From Atrichornis clamosus (lineage: Eukaryota > Chordata > Aves > Passeriformes > Menuridae): a DNA stretch of 64,000 bases. How positions within the stretch are numbered: position 1 is the stretch's first letter; each line of letters begins with the position of its first letter. The stretch covers positions 1 to 64,000 of the forward strand of contig WBMZ01009463.1 in the NCBI GenBank assembly GCA_013400975.1, given 5' to 3'. Positions 53,401-64,000 of the stretch are shown here, in pieces. A model generated the notes under the pieces. The model saw nothing but the letters and a program-made list of their open reading frames with translations, ran no database searches and was not told the DNA's origin. Made by a program: the position numbers and the translations under genes.

Positions 53401-54601
53401 AGTTTTGGCTGTTGCCAAGAACTTTGCTGCCAGTGAAGCTTCTGAGCTGGAGGAGTTGCATTGAGAAGTTTCCATTTGCTAAGACTGAAAAGCAATACTA
53501 TCAAACCAAGGATCTGACCTCACAAGCTTGGCCAAGCAAAGTCAAATGACCCCAATCTTCTGCATTTAACTCCAGACACTGTTTTCAGAGCCAGCAAACA
53601 AACCCAGAGACTAACTCCACTCTGTTTAATGCTGCTTGCAATAGGTACCTGAACGCAGAAATAAGCATTTAGTACAGGATCTGATGCATGCCAAAATCCT
53701 ACCCAATGTATGAAAATTTACTTGCTTAACTGTTTTCTTACAAAGACAAAAGGAGCAGTCTTACTGGTAGATCTGTCCAAGTTGTAGCATTAAAAACTCT
53801 TTAAGAGTTTTGTAAGGCCATACACTCCTGTAGTTAACTCTTAACCCAGCTACTGTCTTGCTGAATTTCTAAGTAACTCACCTTGAGAAGGACCACACAC
53901 TGCATGAAAAAAACGTTCAGAAGGTGGGCATCCCTGGGACCTAGATGGTATTTATCCTGGAGGAGACAGGAAATGCCACACTGCTTGCTATTCAGTATTC
54001 AGGTGAGCACTGGGGCTGCCCTTTCATCCTGGTTACCACTGCAAGTGAAGCCAGGTGCCCTGTCTGGGAAATTGGGGGGTATAACCCAGGTACTTCTCCC
54101 ACCATCCTCTTTAGAGACAGCCCAGGAATGCAGCACTTCCAAGTGCTGTAGGAGTGAGCCCTGGACATGCAAGAAAGAGGAATGGACGCTGCTTGTCTGG
54201 GAACACCTCTGGAATATGAAGAGTGGGAAATAACAGAGGCTTCTGGCCCTGCTCCATGTCCATTTCTGGTTTCACTCAGTCATTGTGCATAACACCCCCC
54301 CATGATGGCATTTATGGTCTGACTATTAGAAGCTCTGGAGTCTCTGAATTTTACCACTACAGCAGGTTTTCGTCCTGACCCATTTATTTGTCCTGAGATG
54401 ACTGTGCTCAGCAGGAAGGATGCTCTCCTAGTTATGTGACACAGTATCCAGGAGGAATAAAAACCCACATGTCAGTGTATTTGTCCTTACCACAGGCAAT
54501 AGTCCAGTAGACCAAGGAGTCTGGTGCTTGGTAGAGGATTCGATATGGTGCCACTCTGGCACTGGAGTCCAACACAACATCAAGAGTACCCACAAGGAGA
54601 C
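22695..54601 (-). CDS. TBC1D9: TBC1D9, GRAM/TBC/EF-hand Rab GTPase-activating protein (exons 2-21; exon 1 outside window)
   Basis: Twenty exons, all GT-AG and all in frame, give 3,668 nt: a split first codon plus 1,221 residues, against about 1,266 in human as I recall. Numbering starts at LLVGTLDVV. First GRAM domain: about 112-175 ([17 protein letters not shown]). Second GRAM: about 250-320 ([17 protein letters not shown]). TBC domain: about 470-690, opening at [10 protein letters not shown]. Both catalytic fingers are present: IERDLHR with Arg522 and YCQ with Gln557. A single EF-hand has loop [12 protein letters not shown] (855-866). The C-terminus keeps [17 protein letters not shown] and ends [12 protein letters not shown] proteins speed GTP hydrolysis by Rabs and so control membrane traffic; TBC1D9 is little studied. 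The paralogue TBC1D9B is less likely given exon sequence and synteny with ELMOD2. The missing N-terminal exon must lie beyond 64,000. No disabling change was seen. Confidence 0.96.
24333..24433 (-). CDS. TBC1D9: TBC1D9 exon 20
   Basis: Encodes [20 protein letters not shown] and [13 protein letters not shown]. Donor GTACTT. The acceptor TTGACAACAG has a poor pyrimidine tract, but it is the only one that closes the frame with exon 19. Confidence 0.9.
24573..24647 (-). CDS. TBC1D9: TBC1D9 exon 19
   Basis: Encodes [20 protein letters not shown] and KTDK. Acceptor TTCCTAG, donor GTATGC; 75 nt. Confidence 0.93.
25512..25598 (-). CDS. TBC1D9: TBC1D9 exon 18
   Basis: Encodes [20 protein letters not shown] and DITPDCTH. 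Acceptor TTGCTTAG, donor GTAGGC; 87 nt. Confidence 0.93.
26851..26916 (-). CDS. TBC1D9: TBC1D9 exon 17
   Basis: Encodes [20 protein letters not shown] and P between split codons. Acceptor CTGTTTAG, donor GTAAGT; 66 nt. It is too short to stand out as an ORF but fits exactly between exons 16 and 18. Confidence 0.93.
26917..30730 (-). other. TBC1D9: TBC1D9 intron 16
   Basis: Apart from the CR1 fragment, this 3.8-kb intron shows only short unmatched ORFs; no exon or RNA gene seen. Confidence 0.6.
28125..28525 (+). mobile_element. CR1 LINE 3' fragment in TBC1D9 intron 16
   Basis: Diagnostic avian CR1 phrases read on the plus strand: CACATCTGGAGTACTGTGCC, TCTTACGAGGAAAGGCTGAG, GGAGCTGGGCCTGTTC, and TGGATATGAGGAAGAACTTC. 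It lies antisense to TBC1D9. Edges are approximate. Confidence 0.9.
30731..30971 (-). CDS. TBC1D9: TBC1D9 exon 16 (EF-hand)
   Basis: Encodes [20 protein letters not shown], then [20 protein letters not shown], and an EF-hand loop [12 protein letters not shown] with acidic or amide residues at positions 1, 3, 5, 9 and 12. Acceptor CTGTTCAG, donor GTAAGA. Confidence 0.95.
32278..32346 (-). CDS. TBC1D9: TBC1D9 exon 15
   Basis: Encodes [20 protein letters not shown] and LFK, 23 codons, phase 0 at both ends. Donor GTAAAA, acceptor TTCAAAAG. Confidence 0.94.
32462..32560 (-). CDS. TBC1D9: TBC1D9 exon 14
   Basis: Encodes [20 protein letters not shown] and [13 protein letters not shown], a basic helical segment after the TBC domain. 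Acceptor TTTTTTAAG, donor GTAAGT; 33 codons, phase 0 at both ends. Confidence 0.94.
34103..34232 (-). CDS. TBC1D9: TBC1D9 exon 13
   Basis: Encodes [20 protein letters not shown] and ends [10 protein letters not shown]. Acceptor CCTACCAG, donor GTAGGG; the exon ends in phase 0. Confidence 0.94.
34866..35151 (-). CDS. TBC1D9: TBC1D9 exon 12 (TBC domain)
   Basis: Encodes [20 protein letters not shown], then [20 protein letters not shown], ending [16 protein letters not shown] is the conserved TBC helix. Acceptor TTCAACAG, donor GTATTT. Confidence 0.96.
36087..36204 (-). CDS. TBC1D9: TBC1D9 exon 11 (TBC domain)
   Basis: Encodes [20 protein letters not shown] and [19 protein letters not shown], the TBC block after the glutamine finger. 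Acceptor CTTTTAG, donor GTATGT. Confidence 0.96.
37612..37826 (-). CDS. TBC1D9: TBC1D9 exon 10 (catalytic Arg and Gln fingers)
   Basis: Carries IERDLHR (arginine finger) and NPNIGYCQ, whose Gln (glutamine finger) is the last codon of the exon. Acceptor ACTCCCAG, donor GTAATT. Confidence 0.96.
37967..37984 (+). repeat. 18-bp A homopolymer in TBC1D9 intron 9
   Basis: Eighteen consecutive A on the plus strand (T18 in the transcript), about 140 bp upstream of the exon 10 acceptor. No retrotransposon body is recognisable beside it. Confidence 0.9.
38690..39090 (+). mobile_element. Old, diverged CR1-like LINE remnant in TBC1D9 intron 9
   Basis: Phrases such as CAAAATGGGAGCACCTAACA, TTAAACTTTGGAATTTCCTG, TTGTGAAGGCCAAAAGCTTA and ACTGGATTCAGAAATCATTA match an ancient amniote CR1 3' region as I recall it, much more diverged than the other CR1 copies here. 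Edges and subfamily are uncertain. Confidence 0.5.
39324..39474 (-). CDS. TBC1D9: TBC1D9 exon 9 (TBC domain start)
   Basis: Encodes [20 protein letters not shown] and [19 protein letters not shown], the standard opening of a TBC domain. Acceptor CTTTTAG, donor GTGGGT. Short ORF listing would miss it; it was found by reading the minus strand between exons 8 and 10. Confidence 0.95.
39922..40092 (-). CDS. TBC1D9: TBC1D9 exon 8
   Basis: Encodes [20 protein letters not shown], a serine-rich low-complexity linker, then [14 protein letters not shown]. Acceptor TTCTGCAG, donor GTAAAA; 57 codons, symmetric phase 0, so it could be skipped without frameshift. Confidence 0.94.
41100..41122. repeat. Perfect inverted repeat (11-bp arms, 1-base centre) in TBC1D9 intron 7
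   Basis: CATTTGGTGTT, a single G, then AACACCAAATG: the arms are exact reverse complements. It lies about 550 bp upstream of the 41,654 exon end on plus-strand coordinates, inside the intron. Confidence 0.85.
41654..41860 (-). CDS. TBC1D9: TBC1D9 exon 7
   Basis: Encodes [20 protein letters not shown] through to SYISSDDE. It closes the second GRAM domain and begins a serine-rich linker. Acceptor CTCCCCAG, donor GTATGT; phase 0 at both ends. Confidence 0.95.
44489..44545. repeat. C/A-rich low-complexity tract in TBC1D9 intron 6
   Basis: A run of CCAAAA/CCAAAC-type units (AAAACCAAAACCAAACC and onward) next to exon 6. Similar C/A-rich tracts occur near 47,615 and 62,010. Confidence 0.6.
44605..44812 (-). 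CDS. TBC1D9: TBC1D9 exon 6 (second GRAM domain)
   Basis: Encodes [20 protein letters not shown] to [12 protein letters not shown]. Acceptor TTTTTTAG, donor GTAAAT. Confidence 0.96.
45689..45950 (-). CDS. TBC1D9: TBC1D9 exon 5 (end of first GRAM domain and linker)
   Basis: Encodes [20 protein letters not shown] through a lysine-rich linker, [14 protein letters not shown]. Acceptor TGTTCAG, donor GTAGGT. Confidence 0.95.
46888..47116 (-). CDS. TBC1D9: TBC1D9 exon 4 (first GRAM domain)
   Basis: Encodes [20 protein letters not shown] through [20 protein letters not shown] and MGRE. Acceptor CCTACCAG, donor GTATGT. Confidence 0.95.
48751..48869 (-). CDS. TBC1D9: TBC1D9 exon 3
   Basis: Encodes [20 protein letters not shown] and on to FVRGKIQ. 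Acceptor TATATAG, donor GTAGTG. It ends in phase 0. Confidence 0.94.
48870..54490 (-). other. TBC1D9: TBC1D9 intron 2
   Basis: A 5.6-kb intron. Its ORFs (for example 50,482-50,850 and 53,883-54,233) carry no recognised motif. No repeat family was firmly identified. Confidence 0.6.
54491..54601 (-). CDS. TBC1D9: TBC1D9 exon 2
   Basis: The acceptor is TTCCATAG and the donor GTAAGG. It encodes [20 protein letters not shown], then [16 protein letters not shown]. It is the most upstream TBC1D9 exon in the window and starts at the second base of a Gly codon. Confidence 0.93.
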
Positions 54602-57600
54602 CTATGGAAGAGGAAATTCTGATGAGCACAGAGTGATGGACAATCCAAGATCCCATAGGAGGGGGATCTGCAGCCCCTCTCTGTTCTATTTCACCCTCCA
54701 CAGTAAATTGCAGACCTATATACTCATCCCCACTTCTTGTTTCACCTTGTAAAACAGAAGAGTGATTTAACAAGGAAACAACTTCAGTTTCAACAAGACT
54801 TCAACTCTTAAATGTCCATCAGTTCTAGCACAAAGACAAACAAATTGAAGCAAAGCAGAAGGTAGCTGTGTTATAAAATCATGTTTAAAAGTTACCAGTT
54901 CTTTCCTGTGTTTCACATACTGTTGGAGCACTGAGGGGTTAAAACCCCACCAACTACAAACCGTCCTCCAACACCAACAAGAAACCCCAGACAAAACACC
55001 CTACAAGGGTTCAAAACTCAAATGTCAACTAGGAAAAACTAAAGACTTCCAGCATAAATAATTTGCTACTTAACAGTCTGATTCTTCAGGGTAGAAAGGA
55101 TCAAAATGCCTTAGAATCAAGCTGTTTTTCAGATGCAAGGGTACTGAGGAAAGACAAAGCCATACTGTTTTCCAGAACTAGCTCTGAAAATTCTTTGCTA
55201 CTGAGGGAGCCACCAACAGCTGCATACTAAAAGCTACCAATAATTCCTAACTATGTTACCACAAATTCTAGATCCTATTTTTACAATAAACTACACACAA
55301 AACAAAACTCAAACTCTCCAAACTCTCTTCCACAAGAAAGACCTATTTGTTTTTAAACTATGCAAAAGTTTTCCCCCTTTTCATCTCCACAAAGAATTTT
55401 CATCTCCCCTGCAAAGATGTCAGATTTAAATTCTCATGTTGAATTTCCCAGCAAATTGTTTCAATTGTTTGGAAAAAAAAATTAAACTATATTGAAAACA
55501 AATGGATGAACTTCCGAAGATTTTTTTTTCTGAAAATATTTACTGGGGTAGAAATTAGGGGTTTTTATAAACAGTTGAAATAAACTGCATGCACCAAAAA
55601 ACATTTTTAAACACTCCTGTTAAAACACTCCTTCTCCTTTCAAGTCTCCTGTTTTCATCTTTTACTGTCATAGTTTTATTAGTTCCTCATTTTGCTCTGT
55701 CATAACAGGTACAGAAGACTGCTTCTCTTACTGTTCCTCTTTCAGATTTGTGTTATGCATCACAAAGATATAAAAGCACTACCTATTTTCCATCTGAGTA
55801 TATCCCTCAAATCTGAACTGAAACTGATACTTAGAAATACCCCACCTATCACTGATTTTGTACTTCCCCCATTCTGTGTCTTTTATTTGTATTTTGTCTT
55901 ATACGGATCTTCACAGGTCAAAGCAATTGTAATCTCTTTCTGCCCAATGAATTGCCCACCACTTCTTAATCCAAGAACTCTAAAATACATGAGAAACAAG
56001 TCTGGGCACAACATCAGGTCATTAGTACGTTGTGCGAAAAAGTTATCTGCCAAATATACGACATGAACACAAAATATTACTATAAAATATCCCAACGTAC
56101 GTTAGTCTAACTAGCTTCAGTTGCCCCTCATCTCTCACACATTTTGATTACTGGTGTGCACTGACAAGCTGCCTCTGAGCAATCCTCCACCAGCCCTTCT
56201 AGATACACCTTGGCTCCTTCCAAACTCAAGAAATTAAGAAGGTTATAATGTACCAGTAATTTAATTTTGTTCTGTTAAATATACTCTCCTTCTGAGTTTC
56301 ACAAGCCCAATATGGCTCTAGTCCAGAAAGCACATGTCTACTTCAACCAAGGGCAAAGATCCTCAAACACGTAAAGCTTCCAGTACTGCTCAACTGGAGT
56401 GGAGACCCAGCCAGACACTACACTGTGTTCATCATCTGGGCTTGCTGCAAACACAGCAGAGCTGTTCCCAAAGATTCTCTATGCTTTTCAGCTTCACATG
56501 ACTACTGACAGTACTAAATATGCAAGAGGCATGATGCAATATCTAAATAAAGTTGTATGCTGGCCAAATGCAATCTTCTCTGAGGTACAGAAACACTGAT
56601 CATTCTCTGTATTCTTTAAAAATACGACTTTTTCTTTCCTCCTGCTGTATTTTCAAATTCGTTGGCACATGGGAGGCCCTGCCAAATAATTCTGCCCCTA
56701 GGTCTTAAGAGCTCGCTGCAGCTGTAAAAATCGGCATACACAGGTGAGGTCAGAAAGTCAAAACAAACCTACTGACTTGTGCAGAAACATCAGGCTCAAA
56801 GAAGCTTCCCATCCTATCATCGTCTCTCTGGGATATGGCAGACAGGAGAGGAACATACCCCTGTGCCACCAAACACTGAACAGTATATTCAAGAAATGTG
56901 AAGAGCACAAAAACAGAGCACCAACAAAAGAGAACAGACAGAACTGAAACAACAGATGGGAGATAGGAAAGGGGAAAAAAACCCAAAAAAAATGCCTTCC
57001 AATGGTCCAGTAAGTAGGAGTTGCCCAGGGGCTTTTCAGAAATGGAAACAGGTCATAGAAATAACCATGTAGTGAGGTTAAAGGAAGGAAATTCACAGAA
57101 TTCCAGAAGATCCCATGCAAATTTGAATTCCATCTTACCAAGATAATTGCAACTGACAGTTTATCAGTAAAATTTTACTTATATCATGCAATAGCTGTTT
57201 TGATAGAAGATACATGTGATTTTTTTTTAAAGTATGTGTTTTTATAACACTAAAATCAATTAATATTTACTTGTGCAATCATGCAACTACACCTGCTTGC
57301 TCTCCTTCATTAACTGTTCTGTTTTGTGTTGTTAGGTCAGTGTTGGTTTGTTTGGGTTTGGGTACTTGTTGTTTGGTTGGCATTTTTTGCCATGCAGACA
57401 TGTGATGCAACCAGAATGAAAACATAGCAGTTCATACTGATAATCTCCTGGAGGAATTTCTACATGAAGTAGAAATGAAAATTTTTTTAAAACCCCGTAT
57501 TAACAGCAATTTAACACTTCATTAATTCATTAATTCTTCATGTAGCAAGTACCTTTTTCAGACAAGATTAAGTAACTGAAAGTTTCTACGGAAACAGAAC

Positions 57601-60600
57601 AGGCAACAAAGAATCATATTCCTGGGATTAGACTGGCCTTTGGGCAAGAGCCAGTGAATTACCCAAGCATCAAATCATGTGACAATACCGATTGCAAATT
57701 TTTCCCCACTATTTCATCAGGTTTCTGACTGCATAGTGAAATAAGGGAAGAAACTTTCAATGTAAGAATACTCAATCTGCAGACTCTTGTTGAAGCGAGA
57801 GGTTCTAATGAGAAAAGGTTTAAAGCACATGGTATAATCTGTAGGATTAGCATCTGCCTAACTGATGACAGCCCCAAACCTGAAGGCACTCAAGCACAAG
57901 TAACCATATATTGAGGAACAGTCTCATCAGACACACATGCCACATGTCTAAAGCAACCACACCTATACATGGGGGCAGGAGGGGAAAAGGGAGGGAAAAT
58001 GCCTTCACTTTGCTTCCTACAACTTTTTAAATAAAGTCAGGTTTCCTCTCTTCCAAACTTGAATTCTAAAGCAAAGGTCTAGAAGATTGTTCAATATTCT
58101 CTTTCTTTTCTGTAAAACACAGGCATTAGTAGAGGAAAAATAGTGATATGCAGTATCTGGAACCAGGGAGTACAAAGCCACAACTGGCTGGGGGCCTGGG
58201 CAATTGCTCTTGCATCTTGCATGTTACTGGAAGGACATACAAAGCCCTAGAGGGAATTACTGGAAAGGGTTCAGTTACCTGATGCACTTTCTGCTGAGGG
58301 AAGAAATCACACTGCATTTTACTTATCTGACCACATTCAGTGGTGGCTCACATTTAGTCATAAACTGGAGGGAGAGCCTGAAACCCTCGCAGAAAGTGTT
58401 CAGATTAGTAGCCTGTGCATGAATTTATGATGTGCTCTACTTGTATCCTTACACTAGCAACCTATTTTCTACCTATTTTTCTGCTACAAGGGATAATGAC
58501 CACATGAAGCCTGACCTCGTGCGTAACACAGACCTCCTTTAAGTCAAATTATTCCTATCTCACCAAAGAATTTTTTTCAGAAAGGTAGATCATCTTGGTT
58601 TGAAAACTAAGCCAATTGCTTCAGCCAGTTAAAATTCTTCCAAGCACCACTGCACTCCCTGCTCCTTGGAGACCAGCATTCCAGATGGCTTACAGTCCAG
58701 ACTGATTACAAACTGCCCACAAACAGTAATGAAATCAAAGGATGATCTGTAGAATCAACCTGGTACATTGTAAGTTACCACTGAAAGCATAAACACCTTA
58801 CATTACATGGATTTAAACACCTGTAGTAAGTCACAATATCTGTGACTGTTTGGATATCCATGGCACAGATCTTTGCTGCAGGAATATTTCTCCTTCTTTC
58901 TTTTCTTTTAAAATATTGTGATTATTCTTTTCTCTTTCATAATAATTTGAAAGTATCTTTGTAAAACATCAATTACTGGTGTTTTTACTGGAAAAGCAAG
59001 TTTATGCACTGTACATATGAGCAATCTCTTTATTAGCAAAGGATTTTCTTAAAACAAACTAATCCTCTTTCACAGAAAGCCATGCTTTCATTTAAATAAA
59101 ACACAAAGATTACGCAGTCTTTATCACCTTTCTACAGTTCTCCTCACAGCAATAGTATGATTATATTTGAGAGCCTTTGTGTTTTACCTGTTCACAGTAA
59201 ATTGGATTACATATTCAGGATTAAGGATCTGGATTATATATTACCTCCAGTGCACCTTATTAAAACACTGAAGCCAATGAATTATAATAAATAATGACAC
59301 TTCAAAGCTCAAGAATTACCAGCAGCCATGGCTTTGTTGCACAGCGAGCACCATCAAAAAAACCTGGGATGGTATCAGACAGTGACGCTTCCGATTCCCT
59401 GAGCAGAGCAGAGTTAAAAAGAGCAGAGGTGTTTTCAGTGCACACCAGGGACCTGTGACGCATCCATGGCAACTTGTGTCACACCCTGCCTAGAGCTGAA
59501 GGACGTCACCCTGCAGCTGGTGCCACTGCTGTGCCCTCTCCTACCCCTGTTTGCCAGATTATAAACATATGTTATTCACCTGGCTCTGGGAAGCAGAGCC
59601 CTGCCCTGTCACATCCTTCTCCCAGATTTACACAAATACAATCTACAGTATCTCAAAACACCTTCTGTTACAAGATTTTTATCCAAAAATGCCTAAACAA
59701 AGAGCATACATGTTTTTAGCACATAGAGCAAATACAAAATTATACCCTGCAAAAGACCTGAGATGTAATACAGGTCACGCTGGACTCCTGGAGTCATGCT
59801 CATGAGCTATCATTTAAATAGTCCCATGGATGTCAGCAGCCTATTTGTTAGGAGCTCAACACTGCAATCAGGAAAACTTCCAATGTCACATGTGTCACTA
59901 GTAAGAACTTTTCAAAATAGGCATTGTGACATTCCAAAACAGAATAAAAAACATTCTGCTTAAAAGGTTCTCAGTATTTAAAGTGTGATGATGACTCCAC
60001 TTTCCACTAAAGTAAGATGGACACATAATGAGCACTGGTCATAAACCTGAAACACCCAAGGGACCTATTTAGATTGTAGATGTCAGCTGATTTTCAAGAA
60101 AGCCTCAATCAATAGGGTTGATTTAAGTCATATTTGCACCCTAAGCATTGTTTTATAATGATTTAATGGACAACGAATAAATTCTTTCTCAAGTTTAAGT
60201 GTTTCTTCCTGGACTATAAAAACAATAACTCATAAGAACGCATAACTAAAGCATACAGTACAATGTATTGTTTTTCGTAGTAACTATAATGAATCATTAC
60301 TCTTCCGCTCTTTCTCAAGGCAGTTCATGAGATTAGCTCTCTCATTTGTTATTACAGGATGAGATCATGCAATTACTTGTCTGTCAAAACTCAACCTAGA
60401 ACAACAACCTGAACTTCACAGGTAATACTATGAACAAACCCTTTTAAAAGGGAGGATCAATTCTATTTGATTTAATTTCAGGAAATATTATACACCACTC
60501 AAAAACAATTAGAGTGTTAGACTTTCAGTACTGGTAATAATACCCACAAAAGTACGAATACAACCTCTTCATTGTGAATACTGCCCTTAAAACTTTATGA

Positions 60601-63600
60601 AGGGTTACACTTTTTTAACAGCTGTTCATTCGTATAAATGAAGGTAAAATAACTTCTAAAGACATTTTCGTAACTGTCTTTCCGTGTGGCTTACATGGGC
60701 AGGTAATGCAGTATCATGAAAAATGCTTCCTCTGGACTTAAGGCACTGAAACTACAATTTGTTACATACTCCCCAATGCTGCTCTCTCTTTCTCCCAACA
60801 CAGTTCTGCAGAGCACTGATTTGTCCAGCCACCCATTCCTTTCCACATGAATTTTCAAACATGTTCAGTGAAACTGACTTTGAGGAACAGCTGTTTCTCT
60901 CCTGACATTTAACAAGAAAAGCAGCAAAAACAGTACTTATTTTCACTGTCTTCAGGCTGATGAACACAAATGAGAGAAGACTGAAAACCTAACCACTAAT
61001 CTTTAAAGAAAAAGCTCAGGAAGGGCCAGTGTGCTATCTAGGTTGACCACTGAGGGATAAAGCAGCAACAAGGAAGCTTTCATCCACCCTTCAAGTTTAA
61101 CCGTTGTGATTGAATTAGATTATCTTCCAAATATGTTAATTTTAAAGACATCAGCAACTGTACTTGTCAAGGTGTCCAAACAACTCATGATCATCCCTGT
61201 AAAAAAATCTGTGTCTTAATTTAAATTTAAATCTGACTGGGTTTAGACTTTCAGCTTTTAGAACTTTTTGTAATTTCTTCTGCTAAAGTGAAGGGCCCTA
61301 AGCAGTATAAGTGTAACCACATTTGTCAGCGTGGTCTACTAAGCAATATTTAAAATATTTCAGGCTTGTAAACTTTTGCTGTTTTTTCTCTTGAGAGAGG
61401 AGACTAGAATGTGCATTACATTCTGCAACTATTGCTACATACAGACGCATACAGACAGAGCAAAAGAACTGACTTTATTTCCACTGAGGCTTAGCTTTGC
61501 ACATGGTGAAATGTCCAGGGGCAGGAACTCACACAATAGCACATCCAAACAGAAAGTTGCCAGAAACAAACCCACTGAAACAAATCTACCTGAAACAAAA
61601 ACATAGAAAACTGATATTTGGACTAAACCTCAAACAAATTATCTCACACTACTGAAGAAAATAAATTTTATACTATATGTCAATCACACCAGACTATATG
61701 AAATTATGGAGAAACGGTGAAAAAAATACAGATGAAGTTTTCAAATGCCTTCTCGGTGCAACATAAACAATTATTCATAAGTTTGCAAAAAACATTTAGG
61801 AAAGCATGATCAAGTACTACAGACCAAAACAACAGAGAAGTCACTGAACTTCACTCAAAATGAATTACTTTTAAGTATCCCATTCTCTGAGAGTAGCACA
61901 AGCAAATTAGACAGATTTCATCCAAGAGCAAAAGTTAAATCTGTATCTGCATCAACATAAGATTCAGATAAACTGTGTAAGATTAAAGAACAAATCAAGT
62001 AAGTACGAGCAAATTAAGAGAGAAAAAAAAAAACAAAACAACGAAAAACAGGAAAAAACCCCCCAAATACCACCACTGCTAACCCAAAAAAAATTATTGT
62101 AACCTGAACCTAGTCAATGAACACAATGGTACAAATTGAGAACTAGTGTGCACAGTGAACTCAGCTAGAACTCAGAAGGAACAGCCATGAAGCACAGAAT
62201 GGTCAAATACAAGCTAAATCTGAAAGGAGCAATACTGTCAGAAAAAGAGAATTTTAAATTCTCACTGTTCTCACTGAATACCTGTAGATAGATTAGATTT
62301 CAATAAGGTATCAGAGGAGGCACCTTACTAGGGAAATGAATGATGCTCTACAGAAAATCCCAATAATTTTGGCTCATAAAATATTGGAAAATGTAGAGGG
62401 GAAGAACAAGACACACTGTGAGGAAAGAACAAAAAAACCCAAAGCATTAAAAATGTACTATCTGATACTAAGATTACTGCTGTAGTAGAAATTCAAACAC
62501 CCCTATCTGGAAACTTCAGGAAAAAAATAATCACAAATCCAGCATACCAAATACAACCTTTCTTTTGAAAAGAAAACAAATGGAAAGATTTTGAAGAAGT
62601 CCTCCAGAACCTAAGCTCATCTCAGCACCAGATTTAAAGTCAAAATGCAAATGTAATTTCTGAAGATAAACATTGGTCAGACAACGGAAGCATGGTTAGT
62701 GACTGAGATAAAAGATTTCAGTCAAATGCTCGCAGCTCTTTGTACACTTTGTATCACCATACTTTAGCAAAATCAATGCCAGCGACAACTCCTGTCTATT
62801 ACAGGAGAAACCATGTGCAGCACAATACTACGAAGGATAAAACAAGTAGAGGTCACAAGTCTTAGCTAAGAACAGAGAAAGCTGATTGGATTCTGCCTAT
62901 ACCAAATATTTACAAGAAGAAAAATTGTATGAGAATACACGTGTTTTAATTAAGTTCCAAAAGCATTTGAGTATATACTAGGTGGAAACTGATATGAAGA
63001 AGTGCTACTTTTATGCCTTTCAGTGTGGGACCAATGAGCAGTAATAAAAACCCTGCAGGCAATACAAACTCTGGTATAACGCATAAAATTAGTAAGTGGC
63101 CTAGACATTTATTGTTTACTACCTTGTGATCCAACAGGGTTTCCTACAGAGATCTCAGGAGAAATAGCAGGTCATCCTGGAATGCCATATGTCAAGCAGT
63201 AACATTATCTCAGAAGGCAAAAGGCAAAGGGCAGCTCAGATCAGAAGCCTTGATCGGTCACACTCCTCACAGTGTAAAAGATGAAGTATCATTCAAGGCA
63301 AGTCTTTGACCAAGAAACATTAGAGTACAGAAGGCAAAGCTATACCAAGCAACATCTCAGGCACTCTGTGCCAACAGTGCTCTGCTGCCAGAGCTGGAGA
63401 TCAAGAGGAGAATTAGGCAGGAAGTGAGACACCTTCAACTGAGGAAGTGGGAAAGCATCTGGGAATTCCACAGAAAGACTGTGAGTCAACCTGGAGAACC
63501 AAACACCAGTTCAACCTCAGACATCTGCATGTTCTTTTGAAGTGGAAACGTACTAGTGTGCAGAAGCAAACACACCCATAGCAGATCCTAAGGAGCAGCT

Positions 63601-64000
63601 CAGAGCATCAGAGCAGATTTGGTGTACTGCCAAATGACAGCAGAGCAAAAGAGACTAGTTTCCACTCCCTGAGCCAAAACGAACATGGAAAGCTGATGGA
63701 TAGACTGACCACCCCTTATCCATTATGCTATTTGCATCCATTTAGATAAATGTTGTATTTCAAGTATCAGAAAGCACATGCTTTCTACTCAAGTGTACCA
63801 ACTTTGATATGCAAAGTCCCAACTGCTAGAGTCAACCGGGGCAGAAAGCGTCAAGTTTGCTAAAACATGTAGCATCCTTTCTTCAAGCAGATAATAAGTG
63901 GCCAAAAGCTTTTCTAAATCTTAAGTATAAACCGGTTTTCAAGCAACCTCTTCCTCAACGCTCTGAATCGACAGGCTGAGAGTAAGACAGAATCTTAGCT
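54602..64000 (-). other. TBC1D9: Part of TBC1D9 intron 1
   Basis: At least 9.4 kb of AT-rich DNA between exon 2 and the window edge. I found no candidate for TBC1D9 exon 1 and no CpG island, so the promoter and the first coding exon should lie beyond 64,000. The ORFs (such as 55,692-56,066 and 56,758-57,141) look like chance. Nothing else was recognised. Confidence 0.65.

Noticed and set aside
54432..54773. Full minus-strand ORF around TBC1D9 exon 2 taken as an N-terminal start (M at 54,773)
   Set aside because: Only 54,491-54,601 is conserved; upstream of 54,601 is a polypyrimidine tract and AG acceptor, so the extra residues are intronic.
1..64000. CRISPR arrays, bacterial operons, phage genes, tRNA or rRNA genes
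   Set aside because: The spliced genes and avian repeats show a vertebrate nuclear locus; no regularly spaced repeats and no tRNA or rRNA signature were seen on reading.

Overview
The window is vertebrate nuclear DNA, almost certainly from a bird. The genes are split by GT-AG introns, the intronic and intergenic DNA is AT-rich, and GC-rich islands sit at promoters. Its recognisable repeats are CR1 LINE pieces and two LTRs of avian endogenous-retrovirus type. The gene order matches the conserved amniote block MGAT4D - ELMOD2 - (UCP1) - TBC1D9, which in human lies on 4q31. Gene names come from recognising the translated exons and from this order; no database search was run.

Layout. (1) Positions 1-560: CpG-rich promoter and first coding exon (118-208, minus strand) of an MGAT4-family glycosyltransferase gene, probably MGAT4D, which runs off the left edge. 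(2) 560-5,480: divergent intergenic DNA with no gene seen. (3) About 5,480-6,015: a solo LTR directly against the ELMOD2 CpG promoter. (4) 6,367-12,795: the complete ELMOD2 coding region on the plus strand, 8 coding exons and 297 codons, with a CR1 fragment in intron 1. (5) 12,796-21,200: ELMOD2 3' UTR and intergenic DNA with a CR1 tail and a solo ERVL-type LTR. In mammals UCP1 lies here; I find no trace of it. (6) 22,695-54,601: exons 2-21 of TBC1D9 on the minus strand (1,221 residues plus a split codon), with its 3' UTR at about 21,200-22,694. (7) 54,602-64,000: part of TBC1D9 intron 1; coding exon 1 was not found and should lie beyond the right edge.

The two main genes both encode GTPase-activating proteins: ELMOD2 for Arf-family GTPases and TBC1D9 for Rabs. 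Both keep their catalytic arginines, and TBC1D9 also keeps its glutamine finger. They are neighbours by conserved synteny and nothing suggests an operon-like unit. All inferred exon junctions are canonical GT-AG and the reading frame closes across each gene, so neither looks like a pseudogene. I see no undescribed multi-gene system. The points most worth a second look are the empty UCP1 position, the LTR against the ELMOD2 promoter, and a perfect 22-bp palindrome of two forkhead-like sites just past the TBC1D9 3' end.
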